Source: CATOSP01 sp034422355 (GTDB taxonomy: Bacteria > Chloroflexota > Dehalococcoidia > Lucifugimonadales > UBA3495). From it: 64,000 bases of DNA. Within the stretch, counting starts at the first letter, position 1. Every line of letters starts with the position of its first letter. Both the position numbers and the translations under genes were made by a program. The stretch covers positions 1-64,000 of the forward strand of contig DAOUJS010000146.1 of NCBI GenBank assembly GCA_034422355.1. The letters are read 5' to 3'. Below the pieces are notes generated by a model. That model was not told the origin of the DNA. It searched no databases and was given only the letters and a program-made list of their open reading frames with translations. Positions 32,139-41,109 of this stretch are shown here, piece by piece.

Positions 32139-32975
32139 CTAACGCAGCTTACGTGCCGCATCCTCCAATCGTTCCACTGTTTCCAGCGACGGTCCCAAGG
32201 TTCCTGGCAGCAACTCACCGGCATTGCCCAACCCATGATAGTCGCTGCCCCCACAGGGGATGAGGTCGTATTCCTCCGCCAATTCGGCAAGGTGGTTAAC
32301 CGTTTTGGAATCGTACTGGGCATAGTGGACCTCCATGCCCATAAGACCGGCGTCCTTGAGCAACGCAATGGCGGGTTCCATGTCGGCCAGATAAGCAGGG
32401 TGGGCCAACACCGGGACTGCGCCGAAACGAACCAGCAGGTTGACGGCCTGTTCCGGCGACATTTTGGTGCGTTCGACATATGCCAGACCGTTACGGCCAA
32501 GATACTCGGGGAAGGCGTCCTTCGGCTCCTTGCAATAGCCCTTTTCGACCATCGCCAGCGCGATGTGGGGCCGGCCCACTGCCCCATCTCCGGCAATCTC
32601 CTTGACCCGCTTCCAATCTATGTGGATGCCCAGGGTGGCCAGCTTGTCCACCATCGCCTTACCGCGCTCCAGGCGTCCGTCCCGGAAGCGTCCAAGCAGG
32701 GACTGTAGCTCCGGGTCCTCATGGTTGAGGAAGTAACCCAGCATGTGGACTTCGTCGCCGGGTATATCGGTGCTGATCTCGATGGCCGGGATTATCCTCA
32801 AGTCGGGGAACTCCCTGGCAGCCTCGAATGCTTCGGCAAGACCTTCAGTAGTATCATGGTCCGAAATCGCCACCTGCTTCAACCCCTGGCTGGCAACCAA
32901 ATGCACCAACTCAGTGGGAGACAGCCGTCCATCCGAGGCCGTGGTATGCAGGTGCAGGTCAACTAAAGTGTCCAT
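32139..32975 (-). CDS. PHP-domain phosphoesterase
   Basis: This 278-residue protein has the PHP metal-binding motifs: DLHLHTTASDGRLSPTEL at 6-23, AISDHDTTEGL near 38, IPAIEIST near 62, VGRPHIALAM near 140, PVLAHPAY near 190 and CGGSDYHG near 243. It is closest in layout to RNase AM/YciV-type enzymes, which hydrolyse nucleoside 3',5'-bisphosphates and trim RNA 5' ends. It is two bases from the YmdB-like phosphoesterase gene and near rny, forming a cluster of RNA-related phosphoesterases. Histidinol phosphatase is less likely. Confidence 0.92.
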   Translation of the reverse strand: MDTLVDLHLHTTASDGRLSPTELVHLVASQGLKQVAISDHDTTEGLAEAFEAAREFPDLRIIPAIEISTDIPGDEVHMLGYFLNHEDPELQSLLGRFRDGRLERGKAMVDKLATLGIHIDWKRVKEIAGDGAVGRPHIALAMVEKGYCKEPKDAFPEYLGRNGLAYVERTKMSPEQAVNLLVRFGAVPVLAHPAYLADMEPAIALLKDAGLMGMEVHYAQYDSKTVNHLAELAEEYDLIPCGGSDYHGLGNAGELLPGTLGPSLETVERLEDAARKLR

Positions 32976-32976
32976 T

Positions 32977-33744
32977 CTATTTCACCATCCTGTCCATCCT
33001 GTCAATTGACAGGGCCTTGCCGGACTCCGAGTCAATTTCGACCAGCACCGAGTTCATGACCACCGGCCCACTGGCGACGGTTAGCCGGTTGGGCAGACCG
33101 GTCAGAAACCGGTCCAGCACCGCGCTTGAATCACTGCCAATTACGGAGTCTACGGGACCCGTCATGCCCACGTCGGTAACATAGGCTGTCCCCGCCGGGA
33201 GGACTCGCGTGTCCACGGTCCCCACGTGAGTGTGAGTGCCCACGACGGCGCTGACTCGGCCGTCTAGATACCATCCCATCGCCTGTTTCTCCGACGTTGC
33301 CTCGGCGTGGAAATCGACCAACACAACCCTGGGACCGTCCTCGGGGACCTCATTCAGTATGCTGGCGGCAGTGCGGAAAGGGCAGTCCAACGGAGCCATG
33401 AACACGCGGCCGATAAGGTTCATCACCATGACACCGTCGTGGACTATATAACCGCGCCCCGGAGCGTCGGGGTAGTTGGCGGGACGTACCAGGGGCAGGC
33501 CCTCGTCCATGTGCGGGACTATCTCCTTCTGGTCCCAGATATGGTTCCCGGAAGTGAGGACGTCCACTCCGTTCTCCAGGAGCTCGTAAGCCGTCTCCAG
33601 GGTCAGTCCGAACCCGCCGGCAGTATTTTCCGCATTGGCTATTACCAAGTCGATACCATGCTCCTCACGCATTTCTGGAACAAGGCTCCGGATGGCCCGT
33701 CTGCCGGGGCGTCCGATAATATCGCCAATCATGAGTATACGCAA
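32977..33744 (-). CDS. YmdB-type (TIGR00282) metallophosphoesterase
   Basis: This 255-residue protein belongs to the YmdB family of dinuclear-metal phosphoesterases: RILMIGDIIGRPGRRAI at the start, VIANAENTAGGFGLT, VLTSGNHIWDQKE, VVLVDFHAEATSEKQAMGWYLDGRVSAVVGTHTHV and AYVTDVGMTGPVDSVIG. Bacillus YmdB hydrolyses 2',3'-cAMP. TTG 33744 is chosen as start, with GGGAG nine bases upstream. It follows rny on the same strand, an order widely conserved with YmdB genes, which supports a role in RNA turnover or cyclic-nucleotide signalling. Confidence 0.93.
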   Translation of the reverse strand: MRILMIGDIIGRPGRRAIRSLVPEMREEHGIDLVIANAENTAGGFGLTLETAYELLENGVDVLTSGNHIWDQKEIVPHMDEGLPLVRPANYPDAPGRGYIVHDGVMVMNLIGRVFMAPLDCPFRTAASILNEVPEDGPRVVLVDFHAEATSEKQAMGWYLDGRVSAVVGTHTHVGTVDTRVLPAGTAYVTDVGMTGPVDSVIGSDSSAVLDRFLTGLPNRLTVASGPVVMNSVLVEIDSESGKALSIDRMDRMVK

Positions 33745-33781
33745 TCGAAGACTCTCCCAGAGGTTTGAACCCCTGTACAAC

Positions 33782-33816
33782 CGAAGGGGGCCGGGATTGG
33801 CCCCGTGCCCCCTTCG
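33782..33816 (-). terminator. Hairpin between rny and the YmdB-like gene
   Basis: CGAAGGGGGC (33782-33791) and GCCCCCTTCG (33807-33816) form a perfect ten-pair stem with further GGCC pairing inside. It is without a T-run on the minus strand, so it may be an attenuator or processing site between rny and the next gene. Confidence 0.55.
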
Positions 33817-33902
33817 TGCGTTCAGTGCTTAGCCCGCACAGCACGAGCCTCTTGTTCGTACCGGCGGGAGACCGAACCGGCGGGCGTTTTTGCAACCCTC
33901 CG

Positions 33903-35429
33903 CTATCTGGCGTACTCTACGCTCCGTGTTTCCCGGATCACAGTTACCTTGATCTGTCCCGGGAATACCAGGTCTTCCTCGACCTTGCGGGCGATGTCCC
34001 TAGCCAACTCTGCGGAGTGCGCATCATCCATATCGTCCGGCTTGACCATGACCCTCACTTCCCGTCCGGCCTGGATGGCGAATGCTCTCTCCACACCGTC
34101 GAATCCGGTAGCCGCTTCCTCAAGATCGCGGAGCCGTTTAACGTACATTTCCAGGGACTCCTTCCGCGCCCCCGGACGCGATGCACTGATGGCGTCGGCG
34201 GTGGCGATTAGGAAGGACTCGATGGTCTCATGCTCGTCGCTATGATGCTCAAGAATGCCCCGGTAGGAACTGTAGTTAATACCGTGCTTCTGGGCGATTT
34301 CCGCGCCAATCTCCGCGTGGGGGCCAGGCACCTCATGGGTCAGGGCCTTGCCAATGTCGTGCAACAGCCCCCCCACCTTGGCCACCTGCTCATTGGCGCC
34401 CACCTCGGCGGCGAGCATCCCCGCGAGCAGTCCCACCTCGATGGAGTGCTTCAGGACGTTCTCGCCATAGCTGTATCGGTATTTGAGCTGCCCCAGCAGC
34501 CTGAGGATCTCAGGGTCGAGGCCACTCACTCCCACATCGAAGGTTGCCTGCTCTCCGGCCTTACGGATGGTTTCCTCGATGTCCTTCTGGGACCGGTGCA
34601 CAACATCCTCAATGCGCGCGGGCTGAATGCGACCGTCGGAGATGAGGCTTTCCAATGACAGTCGGGCTACCTCCCGCCTCACAGGGTCAAAGCAGGAAAT
34701 GGTAACGACTTCTGGGGTGTCGTCGATGATTACGTCCACCCCGGTAAGGGATTCCAAGGTCCTGATATTTCGCCCTTCGCGGCCGATGAGACGACCCTTC
34801 ATCTCATCATTGGGCAGGGATACTACAGAGGTTGTGGACTCGGACACAACGTCCGTGGCCAGTCGGTTAATGGCAAGGGTAACGATACGGCGGGCGTTTT
34901 CGTCTGCGCTCGCCTTGTGCTCTTTTTCGAGTTCGTAGTAGCGGCGGGTCAAGTCCTGGCGAGCTTGCTCTTCGCCTCTCTTGACCACCAGCTCACGGGC
35001 CTCAGCAACGTTGAGGCCGGCTATATCCTCGAGAGCCTTTACTTGCTCGACCTTGAGCTTCTCGGCCTCTTCGAGGGCCTCCTGCACCTCGGACTCCCTG
35101 GCCTTGACGCTCAATTGCTGCTTCTCAACGGCCTCAGCCTTTTTCTCCAACTGCTCTTCGCGCTGCATGTGGCGGCGTTCCATGCGGTTAACCTCTTGCC
35201 GCCGCTGCTTGACCTCATTTTCTCCGGCAGTACGCAGTTGCAGGACCTCTTCCTGGGCCGAGAGTATGAGTTTCCGGTGCTCCTCCTCCGCCTGTCCTCG
35301 AATTCGCTCGGCGTCCTCTTTGGCGTTGCCTACCCGTTGCCCATTAACCCTGTTTCTGTAGAACAGCCAACCGGCTGTCCCGAACCCCGCTACCGCTAGG
35401 ACGGCCAGGATAATGTCTATAGCTATCAC
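33903..35429 (-). CDS. rny: Ribonuclease Y
   Basis: This 508-residue membrane-anchored endoribonuclease starts mRNA decay. Domains in order: an N-terminal transmembrane helix (about 3-24), a long charged coiled coil (30-190), a KH domain with MKGRLIGREGRNIRTLESLTGVDVIID near 212-238, an HD domain with HSIEVGLLAGMLAAEVG and VGGLLHDIGKALTHE near 330-365, and the C-terminal ATADAISASRPGAR. All match RNase Y. The length is normal. It is divergent from dnaJ and is followed by the YmdB-like and PHP phosphoesterases. Confidence 0.97.
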   Translation of the reverse strand: MIAIDIILAVLAVAGFGTAGWLFYRNRVNGQRVGNAKEDAERIRGQAEEEHRKLILSAQEEVLQLRTAGENEVKQRRQEVNRMERRHMQREEQLEKKAEAVEKQQLSVKARESEVQEALEEAEKLKVEQVKALEDIAGLNVAEARELVVKRGEEQARQDLTRRYYELEKEHKASADENARRIVTLAINRLATDVVSESTTSVVSLPNDEMKGRLIGREGRNIRTLESLTGVDVIIDDTPEVVTISCFDPVRREVARLSLESLISDGRIQPARIEDVVHRSQKDIEETIRKAGEQATFDVGVSGLDPEILRLLGQLKYRYSYGENVLKHSIEVGLLAGMLAAEVGANEQVAKVGGLLHDIGKALTHEVPGPHAEIGAEIAQKHGINYSSYRGILEHHSDEHETIESFLIATADAISASRPGARKESLEMYVKRLRDLEEAATGFDGVERAFAIQAGREVRVMVKPDDMDDAHSAELARDIARKVEEDLVFPGQIKVTVIRETRSVEYAR

Positions 35430-35588
35430 GCTATCACCTACCCCTTTCCGCCTAGTACGCAGAGTTGGGAGACCCAGCCTCCCACAGGTTCATGCTACCG
35501 ACAAGCGTATCCGGTGTCAAGGAGACCCAATGCCCGGCTCCGGGTCTTTCATGGCCTCCAACGCCTGAATCGAGCGCCTCCAGAGCTA

Positions 35589-35617
35589 TTGAGGCGGTTG
35601 CCCCGCTGCCCTATAAT
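35589..35617 (+). promoter_or_regulatory. Promoter of dnaJ
   Basis: TTGAGG (35589-35594) and a perfect TATAAT (35612-35617) are separated by 17 bases, 70 bases before the dnaJ ATG. No HAIR-like inverted repeat is seen here, unlike at the hspR promoter. Confidence 0.65.
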
Positions 35618-35687
35618 TGGATTAAGAATAGCCAAATTTTTGGGCTTGGCCGCAGACCTCAAAGCGTATCCCAGCAGGTGGCTTTTA

Positions 35688-36857
35688 ATGGCGAAACGAG
35701 ACTATTACGAGGTCCTGGACGTCTCCCGGACCGACAGCGAGGAAGAAATCCGGAGGGCCTTCCGCAAGAAGGCGATGGAGTTTCATCCCGACAGGAACAA
35801 GAACCCCGACGCAGAGGAAAAGTTCAAGGAGGTCAACGAGGCATATCAAGTCCTGTCAGACCAGAAGAAGCGGAGCCAGTACGACCGGTTCGGACATTCG
35901 GCTGGAGCTAATGGAGGTTTCGACCGGCCATTCGACGGGTTCGACACCTTCGGCTTCGGCGGGTTCGGGGACATTTTCGACTCATTTTTCGGAGACGTTT
36001 CAGGCCGCGCCGCCCGGCGGCCGCAACGGGGCGGAGACCTGCAACACCGGGTGGTGCTGAGCTTTGAGGAATCGGTATTCGGCGCTGAGAGGGAGATAGA
36101 GACAAACCGTCTGGAACGGTGTCAGACGTGCTCCGGGGCCGGGAATGAGCCGGGCACCCCGGTGGACGAATGCTCAACCTGCCGGGGAGCGGGCCAAGTC
36201 CGCCGGGTCCAAAGAAGCGTCTTTGGCCAATTCTCCCAAATCGCTCCGTGTACCACGTGCCGCGGCTCGGGTACCGTTATCCAGACATACTGCTCGACCT
36301 GCAAGGGGTCCGGAAGCGAGCGCCGGAAGCGTACCAGGGCAGTCTCAATTCCAGCGGGAATTGAATCCGGAATGCAGGTAAGAATCACCGGCGAGGGAGA
36401 TATAGGGCAGGATGGCGGTCCCGCCGGAAATCTCTATGTCTACGTCGATGTCAAAGAGCACGAACATTTCTACCGCGAGGGAAATGATCTGGTATACGTT
36501 CTACCGGTGAACCTTGCCGAGGCTTCGCTGGGGACGAAGAAGAGAGTGCCCACGCTGGATGGCGCAGACCAGATTCTCACCGTGCCACAGGGTACGGCAA
36601 GCGGCGCACAGTTCCGCCTCAGGGGAAAGGGAGTGCCGGACGTGCGCAGCAACCGCCGGGGCGACCTCCGTGTGATGATCGACCTCCAGGTGCCCACCAA
36701 GGTGACCGCCAAGCAGCGGAAGCTCCTGGAAGAATTGGCCAGGTCTTTCGGGACGGCAGAATATATCGACGATGACCCCAGCGTTGATGGGCCGGGCGAG
36801 GATGAAAACGACAAGGACAAGGGCCTGTTCGAGCGGATAAAGGGGGCTTTCGGCTAA
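35688..36857 (+). CDS. dnaJ: Chaperone protein DnaJ (Hsp40)
   Basis: This 389-residue type-I DnaJ has the J domain (KRDYYEVLDVSRTDSEEEIRRAFRKKAMEFHPDRN, with HPD at about 33-35), a G/F-rich stretch (90-115), four CxxCxGxG zinc motifs (CQTCSGAG, CSTCRGAG, CTTCRGSG, CSTCKGSG) and the C-terminal substrate domain. It stimulates DnaK. ATG 35688 is right at the J domain; AGGTGG precedes it. It is not in the dnaK operon and has its own promoter. prmA follows after 112 bases. The C-terminus ends GLFERIKGAFG. Confidence 0.97.
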   Translation: MAKRDYYEVLDVSRTDSEEEIRRAFRKKAMEFHPDRNKNPDAEEKFKEVNEAYQVLSDQKKRSQYDRFGHSAGANGGFDRPFDGFDTFGFGGFGDIFDSFFGDVSGRAARRPQRGGDLQHRVVLSFEESVFGAEREIETNRLERCQTCSGAGNEPGTPVDECSTCRGAGQVRRVQRSVFGQFSQIAPCTTCRGSGTVIQTYCSTCKGSGSERRKRTRAVSIPAGIESGMQVRITGEGDIGQDGGPAGNLYVYVDVKEHEHFYREGNDLVYVLPVNLAEASLGTKKRVPTLDGADQILTVPQGTASGAQFRLRGKGVPDVRSNRRGDLRVMIDLQVPTKVTAKQRKLLEELARSFGTAEYIDDDPSVDGPGEDENDKDKGLFERIKGAFG

Positions 36858-36969
36858 CCATCGCTTACGCCATCCGCCGCAGGATATGTGTTGCCCAGCG
36901 TATGTGCGGCCCGGACTTTTCCTTCTGACCCAACATCACCACTCCTCATGTCCCTTGCCGGAGAAAAGC

Positions 36970-37926
36970 ATGGTCTGGCAAGAACTCAGCATAAGAGTCC
37001 CCTACGAGTACGTTGAGCCTGTGTCCTACCTGTTCAGCCGGTATGGACACGGACTTTCCATGGAAAAGGCCGGGGAAAAGGCCGGGGAGAAAGACGCTGC
37101 GGACGCACCGGATTCCGGTGGGGAAACCGTAGCCTGGGGCAACCCTGACGTGGACGGGGAATGGGACAGGATAGAGCGCGTCACGTTGCGCACGTACCTG
37201 CAACACACGTCCCGGCAGCGGCTGGCCCGCATTGAGGTAGGACTGAAGCTGGTGGGGTTGCTGGAACCGCTGGAAGAACTGACCATCACTCCGGTCCCGG
37301 ACATGGAGGACTGGCAGACTCAATGGCGCAGCCACTTCGATCTGCTCCGGGTAGGCAGCCGCCTGGTGATCAAACCGACCTGGATTCCCTACGAGCCAAC
37401 CGGCGATGACGTTGTTATCGAGCTGGACCCGGGGATGGCGTTCGGAACAGGCTACCACCCCACCACCTATACCTGCCTGGAAGCCCTGGAAGACCTGGCG
37501 CAGCCCGGTATGAGGGTGCTGGACCTGGGGACAGGATCCGGGATCCTATCAATCGCGGCAGTGCGCCTGGGGGCCTCGGAGATCGTGGCGCTGGACATTG
37601 ACCCGCAGGCAGTGCGCGCGGCACGCCAGAACTTCCGCCGTACCAGGGTGCAAAGGCAGGTCAGCCTGACTCAGGGAACAGTCCCTCATCCACTGGCCGG
37701 GGAAGGCCGGTTTGACCTGGTAGCAGCCAACATTTCGGCGCGGGCGGTAGCGGACCGGGCGCCTTTCATTGCACCCACCCTGAAGCCGGGCGGCACCCTG
37801 ATAGCATCCGGAATCATGCTTGAACAACAGGCGGGGGTCGAGGAAGCTCTGACCGGTCTGGGTCTCCGCCTGGAAAAGACCTGGACCAGGGACGATTGGA
37901 TTACCCTCGGATACCGTACTCCCTAG
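36970..37926 (+). CDS. prmA: Ribosomal protein L11 methyltransferase
   Basis: This 318-residue SAM-dependent enzyme methylates ribosomal protein L11. The N-terminal domain (1-110) contains WQELSIRVPYEYVEPVSYLFS, and an unusual lysine/glycine-rich insert KAGEKAGEKD near 38. The C-terminal methyltransferase domain shows VIELDPGMAFGTGYHPTTYTCLEALE, VLDLGTGSGILSIAAVRLGA near 185 and DLVAANISARAVADRAPFIAPTLKPGGTLIASGI (NPP-like NIS). ATG 36970 is preceded by GGAG; it lies downstream of dnaJ, an order seen in many genomes. Confidence 0.93.
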   Translation: MVWQELSIRVPYEYVEPVSYLFSRYGHGLSMEKAGEKAGEKDAADAPDSGGETVAWGNPDVDGEWDRIERVTLRTYLQHTSRQRLARIEVGLKLVGLLEPLEELTITPVPDMEDWQTQWRSHFDLLRVGSRLVIKPTWIPYEPTGDDVVIELDPGMAFGTGYHPTTYTCLEALEDLAQPGMRVLDLGTGSGILSIAAVRLGASEIVALDIDPQAVRAARQNFRRTRVQRQVSLTQGTVPHPLAGEGRFDLVAANISARAVADRAPFIAPTLKPGGTLIASGIMLEQQAGVEEALTGLGLRLEKTWTRDDWITLGYRTP

Positions 37927-37976
37927 TCGGTTAGCTGGGACAGCAAGACACGTCCGTCAACAGGAAGCAGCGGCGC

Positions 37977-38909
37977 TCAACCCGTATCGCTCTGATGGCC
38001 GCTACCCTGACGGAATTGGGGAACGACGTCGCTGGCGATGCGCTGCATCACCGCGGTGATCGCGGGCACGTCGCCGGAGTTCAGGGCCAAGACCACGTGG
38101 TCCAGACCGGCGTCCTGGTAGGCTTGAATCACTGCGGTCATCCCTTCCGGGTCATCTCCAGACAGGCGGGAGCGGCTTGCGGCACGGTCGCTGGAGGGAA
38201 CACCGTGCACCTCCACCTCAACCCGGAGTGACATCACCATCGAGTCCGGGTCTCGTCCGGCAGTCTCAGCCATGTTGCGGATTTCCTGCCTGCCGATGCT
38301 GAACTCCTCCAGGGAGAGACCCGAGGGGTGCCAGCCGTCACCTCGGGTCGCCGCCCTGCGTAGGGCGCCTGGGCTTGCGCCGCCTATCCAGAGGGGAATG
38401 TGGGGTTTCTGCAACGGCTTGGGAGAGAAACGAAGGTCGGAAAAATTCCAGCGTCGGCTGTGGTAACTGGGATTAGGGTTCGTCCAGAGCTCCTTCATTA
38501 TGTCAATGGACTCGTTGGTCAAGGAAGCGCGCTGGGTCATGGGGATTCCGAGCGCCTCGAACTCCTCGGTCATCGCTCCGACGCCGACGCCCAGGGTCAC
38601 ACGGCCCCCGGAAATCTGGTCCAGGCTGGCGGCATACTTGGCCAGCTCCACAGGGTTGTGGTAAGGGAGGACGAGGACCGAGGTGCCCAGGAGCACACGG
38701 CGAGTTGTGGCCGCCAAGTAGGACAGCGTGGACAGCGGGTGGTAGTAAGGCTTATCCTCCAAGCGTTCCCGGATGTAGCCGGTGTTGAACAGGTGGTCCA
38801 TCACCCACAGGGAGTCGTACCCCAATTCTTCGGCCAGAGGACCCAGGTCGAGCACCTGTTGAGGGTCGGCCACTCCCCAGTTGTTGGGTATGGTGACACC
38901 GAATTTCAT
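37977..38909 (-). CDS. LLM-class F420-dependent oxidoreductase
   Basis: This 310-residue luciferase-like protein begins MKFGVTIPNNWGVADPQ and shows YDSLWVMDHLFNT near 33, RRVLLGTSVLVLPYHNPVELAKYAASLDQISGGRVTLGVGVGAMTEEFEALG near 70-120 and HIPLWIGGASPGALRRAATRGDGWHP near 170-195. This layout is typical of F420-dependent members. ATG 38909 is chosen over the adjacent GTG 38912, with GGGAGG upstream. It is the third LLM enzyme of the window. ribH lies next to it; riboflavin supplies the flavin for LLM and nitroreductase enzymes, but no regulatory link is visible. Confidence 0.92.
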   Translation of the reverse strand: MKFGVTIPNNWGVADPQQVLDLGPLAEELGYDSLWVMDHLFNTGYIRERLEDKPYYHPLSTLSYLAATTRRVLLGTSVLVLPYHNPVELAKYAASLDQISGGRVTLGVGVGAMTEEFEALGIPMTQRASLTNESIDIMKELWTNPNPSYHSRRWNFSDLRFSPKPLQKPHIPLWIGGASPGALRRAATRGDGWHPSGLSLEEFSIGRQEIRNMAETAGRDPDSMVMSLRVEVEVHGVPSSDRAASRSRLSGDDPEGMTAVIQAYQDAGLDHVVLALNSGDVPAITAVMQRIASDVVPQFRQGSGHQSDTG

Positions 38910-39014
38910 CACTGCCTCCCTGGTTCGAGGGTTGAGGACGGTCCGGGGTATCTTACCCTATGCGGCCAAGCGTTCGTGGCGCCTGCGGATTCTGCGCAAG
39001 CCCTGCTTTCCGGG

Positions 39015-39488
39015 CTATGCGGTCTTGATAGCCTGCACCAGGCGGGCAGTCTCGATGGCTGCGACCGCGGCATTGCTGCCCAGATTCCCGGACTTACCGC
39101 CGGCACGGTTGATGGCCTGGTCCATGTTCTCGGTGGTGAGAACTCCGAAGATGGTTGGCACCCCGGTCTCAACGCCCACGCGCCCGATGCCGCTGGAAGC
39201 CTGGCCCGCAACCATGTCGTAATGGCTGGTCTCTCCGCGAATCACCGCGCCAAGGCATATCACCGAGTCGTACTGTCCCGATTCGGCGAAGGTCTTGGCC
39301 ACCACAGGCAACTCAAAGGAACCGGGCACCCAAGCTACACTGATGTTGGAGTCGGCGACCCCGTAGCGTTCCAGAGTATCCAGCGCGCCCGAAAGGAGTT
39401 GGCGAGTAACCACTTCGTTGAATCGGGCGACCACAACCGCTACTCTGAGTCCGCGGCCGTCGAGTTCTCCCTTAAGCTCGTTGGGCAA
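39015..39488 (-). CDS. ribH: 6,7-dimethyl-8-ribityllumazine synthase
   Basis: This 157-residue enzyme makes the penultimate riboflavin intermediate. Diagnostic segments are RVAVVVARFNEVVTRQLLSGALDTL, VAWVPGSFELPVVAKTF, VICLGAVIRGETSHYDMVAGQASSGIGRV and PTIFGVLTTENMDQAINRAGG; length and motifs are standard. The other rib genes are absent from this window, so ribH is separated from the rest of the pathway here. No FMN riboswitch was seen upstream. Confidence 0.97.
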   Translation of the reverse strand: MPNELKGELDGRGLRVAVVVARFNEVVTRQLLSGALDTLERYGVADSNISVAWVPGSFELPVVAKTFAESGQYDSVICLGAVIRGETSHYDMVAGQASSGIGRVGVETGVPTIFGVLTTENMDQAINRAGGKSGNLGSNAAVAAIETARLVQAIKTA

Positions 39489-39565
39489 GATGGAATCTCC
39501 TGTCTAATTTTGAGTGGGTGCGGTTATAGCAGAAGGGACAGTGAACGCAGGGACATCGGTCTCCG

Positions 39566-40276
39566 CTAACCCTCGTCATCACTGCCGGTACGGACACCGG
39601 CTTCCAGCACTCGCTCCAGCAGACCTCCCTCATCGACAGCGCCAGCGAAGCGGATGTGCTCGTTGATGACGGTGAGGGGAACAGAACGCACCCCGTAGGT
39701 CTGGCCCAGGCGCGGGAATTCCTGCACCTCGATAACGTCGGCGTGTATGTGAGAGTTCTCCAAGGCCATCGCATGGGCCATGTGGGACAGGCCCGGGCAG
39801 TAGGGGCAACTGGGCGTGACGAATACCTGGATGTGGACGTCCTGGTTGACCTGGCGCAGCTTCTTACGGGTGTCCATACTCAGGGGGCTGACGCCCCTGG
39901 AGATGGTCTTGATGCCCTCAATGATGGTGGCCATCTCATAGCCGACGGGAGCGCCGTAGAACTTGAGGCGGGCCTGTTTGTCCATGTTGGCGGAACTCAA
40001 AAGGACTGCGGGGATTCGGGCAACACCCCGTTCTTCCGCAATCGTCGGGTCGGCGTAAAAGTCGACGACCTCCAGGTTGATCTTGGGAGAGAGGTCTGCC
40101 ACCTCCTCCATCAACTGCTGCGTCTCGGCGCAGTAACGGCACTCACGACCCGGTATGGTGATGACCGAAGGCTTCTGGGTGAAGACCTGCAAGTTGACAT
40201 TGTCCTTGAGGTCCTTGCGGAAGGTCCGCTTGAGTTGGGTCTTGTCCTGGTCCGATATCAGGTTCTGTTGGGTCAT
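39566..40276 (-). CDS. Double-glutaredoxin protein disulfide oxidoreductase
   Basis: This 236-residue protein contains two thioredoxin-fold units. The first has the redox site GRECRYCAETQQL near residue 44, the second PSCPYCPGLSHMAHAMAL near 155; each is followed by a cis-proline segment (VARIPAVLL and VRSVPLTVI). This two-domain layout matches the PDO/glutaredoxin-like proteins of archaea and thermophilic or anaerobic bacteria, which catalyse disulfide formation or reduction and often pair with thioredoxin reductase. No reductase gene adjoins it. Both CxxC sites look intact. Confidence 0.9.
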   Translation of the reverse strand: MTQQNLISDQDKTQLKRTFRKDLKDNVNLQVFTQKPSVITIPGRECRYCAETQQLMEEVADLSPKINLEVVDFYADPTIAEERGVARIPAVLLSSANMDKQARLKFYGAPVGYEMATIIEGIKTISRGVSPLSMDTRKKLRQVNQDVHIQVFVTPSCPYCPGLSHMAHAMALENSHIHADVIEVQEFPRLGQTYGVRSVPLTVINEHIRFAGAVDEGGLLERVLEAGVRTGSDDEG

Positions 40277-40430
40277 TCAGCGGGCTCCGTCATTTAGTCA
40301 ACGTGGAAATACACAAGCCCGGGAAATGCGCCGTCCGTCAGGCTCTCCAATCCCGCCTCCCGTACACAGTGGCAAACGGGAAACGCTGTTGAAGAGTAGG
40401 CTGCCATTAGTTTACACGGGAAGCGAGGCG

Positions 40431-41087
40431 TTATCCACCCTGATCAAGCTTGCCCCTGATGGTAAACATGCGCTGGAACAGGGTGAAGCAGGAAACGGCA
40501 GCTATGATGAGCAAGACCCAGAAAATCTGGCCGATAATCAGACCGATGCCGAGCAACACGACTCGCTCTGGCCGGGTCATCAGGCCGGACCGGATAAATA
40601 CGCCAAGGCCCTCGCCTCTGGCCCGGAGGTAGCTGACGCCCTGGGAAAAAATCAACGCCAGCAGCAGAACAGTGATGAATAAGACCAGTTCGCCCCCCTT
40701 GAATCCAGGCTGGAGAGCAATGAGCGAGACCAGTTCGCCGTTCTCAAATCCGGCCCGCATGGCATAGACTGCCAGACCCAGAAACAACGCCGCCTCACCC
40801 AAGCGGTCGAAGACCGAGTCCAACAATGCCCCGAAGGGGGTCGCCTTGCCGGTGAGCCGGGCCAGTGCGCCGTCGAAGAGGTCAAGCCCCCCGCCCAGCA
40901 GGAATACGATGCCACCGGCCAGCATCAGATCAATCGCCACCAAGTACGCCGACACGACGCAGACCCCGAAACCCATAAGGGTGACCGCGTTGGGCGTCAG
41001 CTTCAGCGCATGGAGGAAGCGCGCGCCCGGCTGTTCGACGTAGCGGAGTACCGCACCTCTAAGCTGTTCGCGTCCTGGAATAACCAT
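40431..41087 (-). CDS. CDP-alcohol phosphatidyltransferase (probable phosphatidylinositol-phosphate synthase)
   Basis: This 218-residue membrane enzyme carries the CDP-alcohol motif DG-x2-AR-x8-G-x3-D-x3-D in the segment DLFDGALARLTGKATPFG followed by ALLDSVFDRLGE, and about six hydrophobic segments. It joins a CDP-diacylglycerol to a polar alcohol. Its position directly after a PimA-like mannosyltransferase and inositol-3-phosphate synthase suggests the alcohol is inositol phosphate, as in mycobacterial PgsA1. ATG 41087 is chosen with GGAGGG upstream; an upstream in-frame start would add 57 residues overlapping the previous gene. Confidence 0.85.
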   Translation of the reverse strand: MVIPGREQLRGAVLRYVEQPGARFLHALKLTPNAVTLMGFGVCVVSAYLVAIDLMLAGGIVFLLGGGLDLFDGALARLTGKATPFGALLDSVFDRLGEAALFLGLAVYAMRAGFENGELVSLIALQPGFKGGELVLFITVLLLALIFSQGVSYLRARGEGLGVFIRSGLMTRPERVVLLGIGLIIGQIFWVLLIIAAVSCFTLFQRMFTIRGKLDQGG

Positions 41088-41109
41088 CTGAGAAGCTGAC
41101 CCTCCGCGA

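Noticed and set aside
35589..35687. HAIR or CIRCE heat-shock operator before dnaJ
   Set aside because: The promoter is good but no inverted repeat of either type was found.
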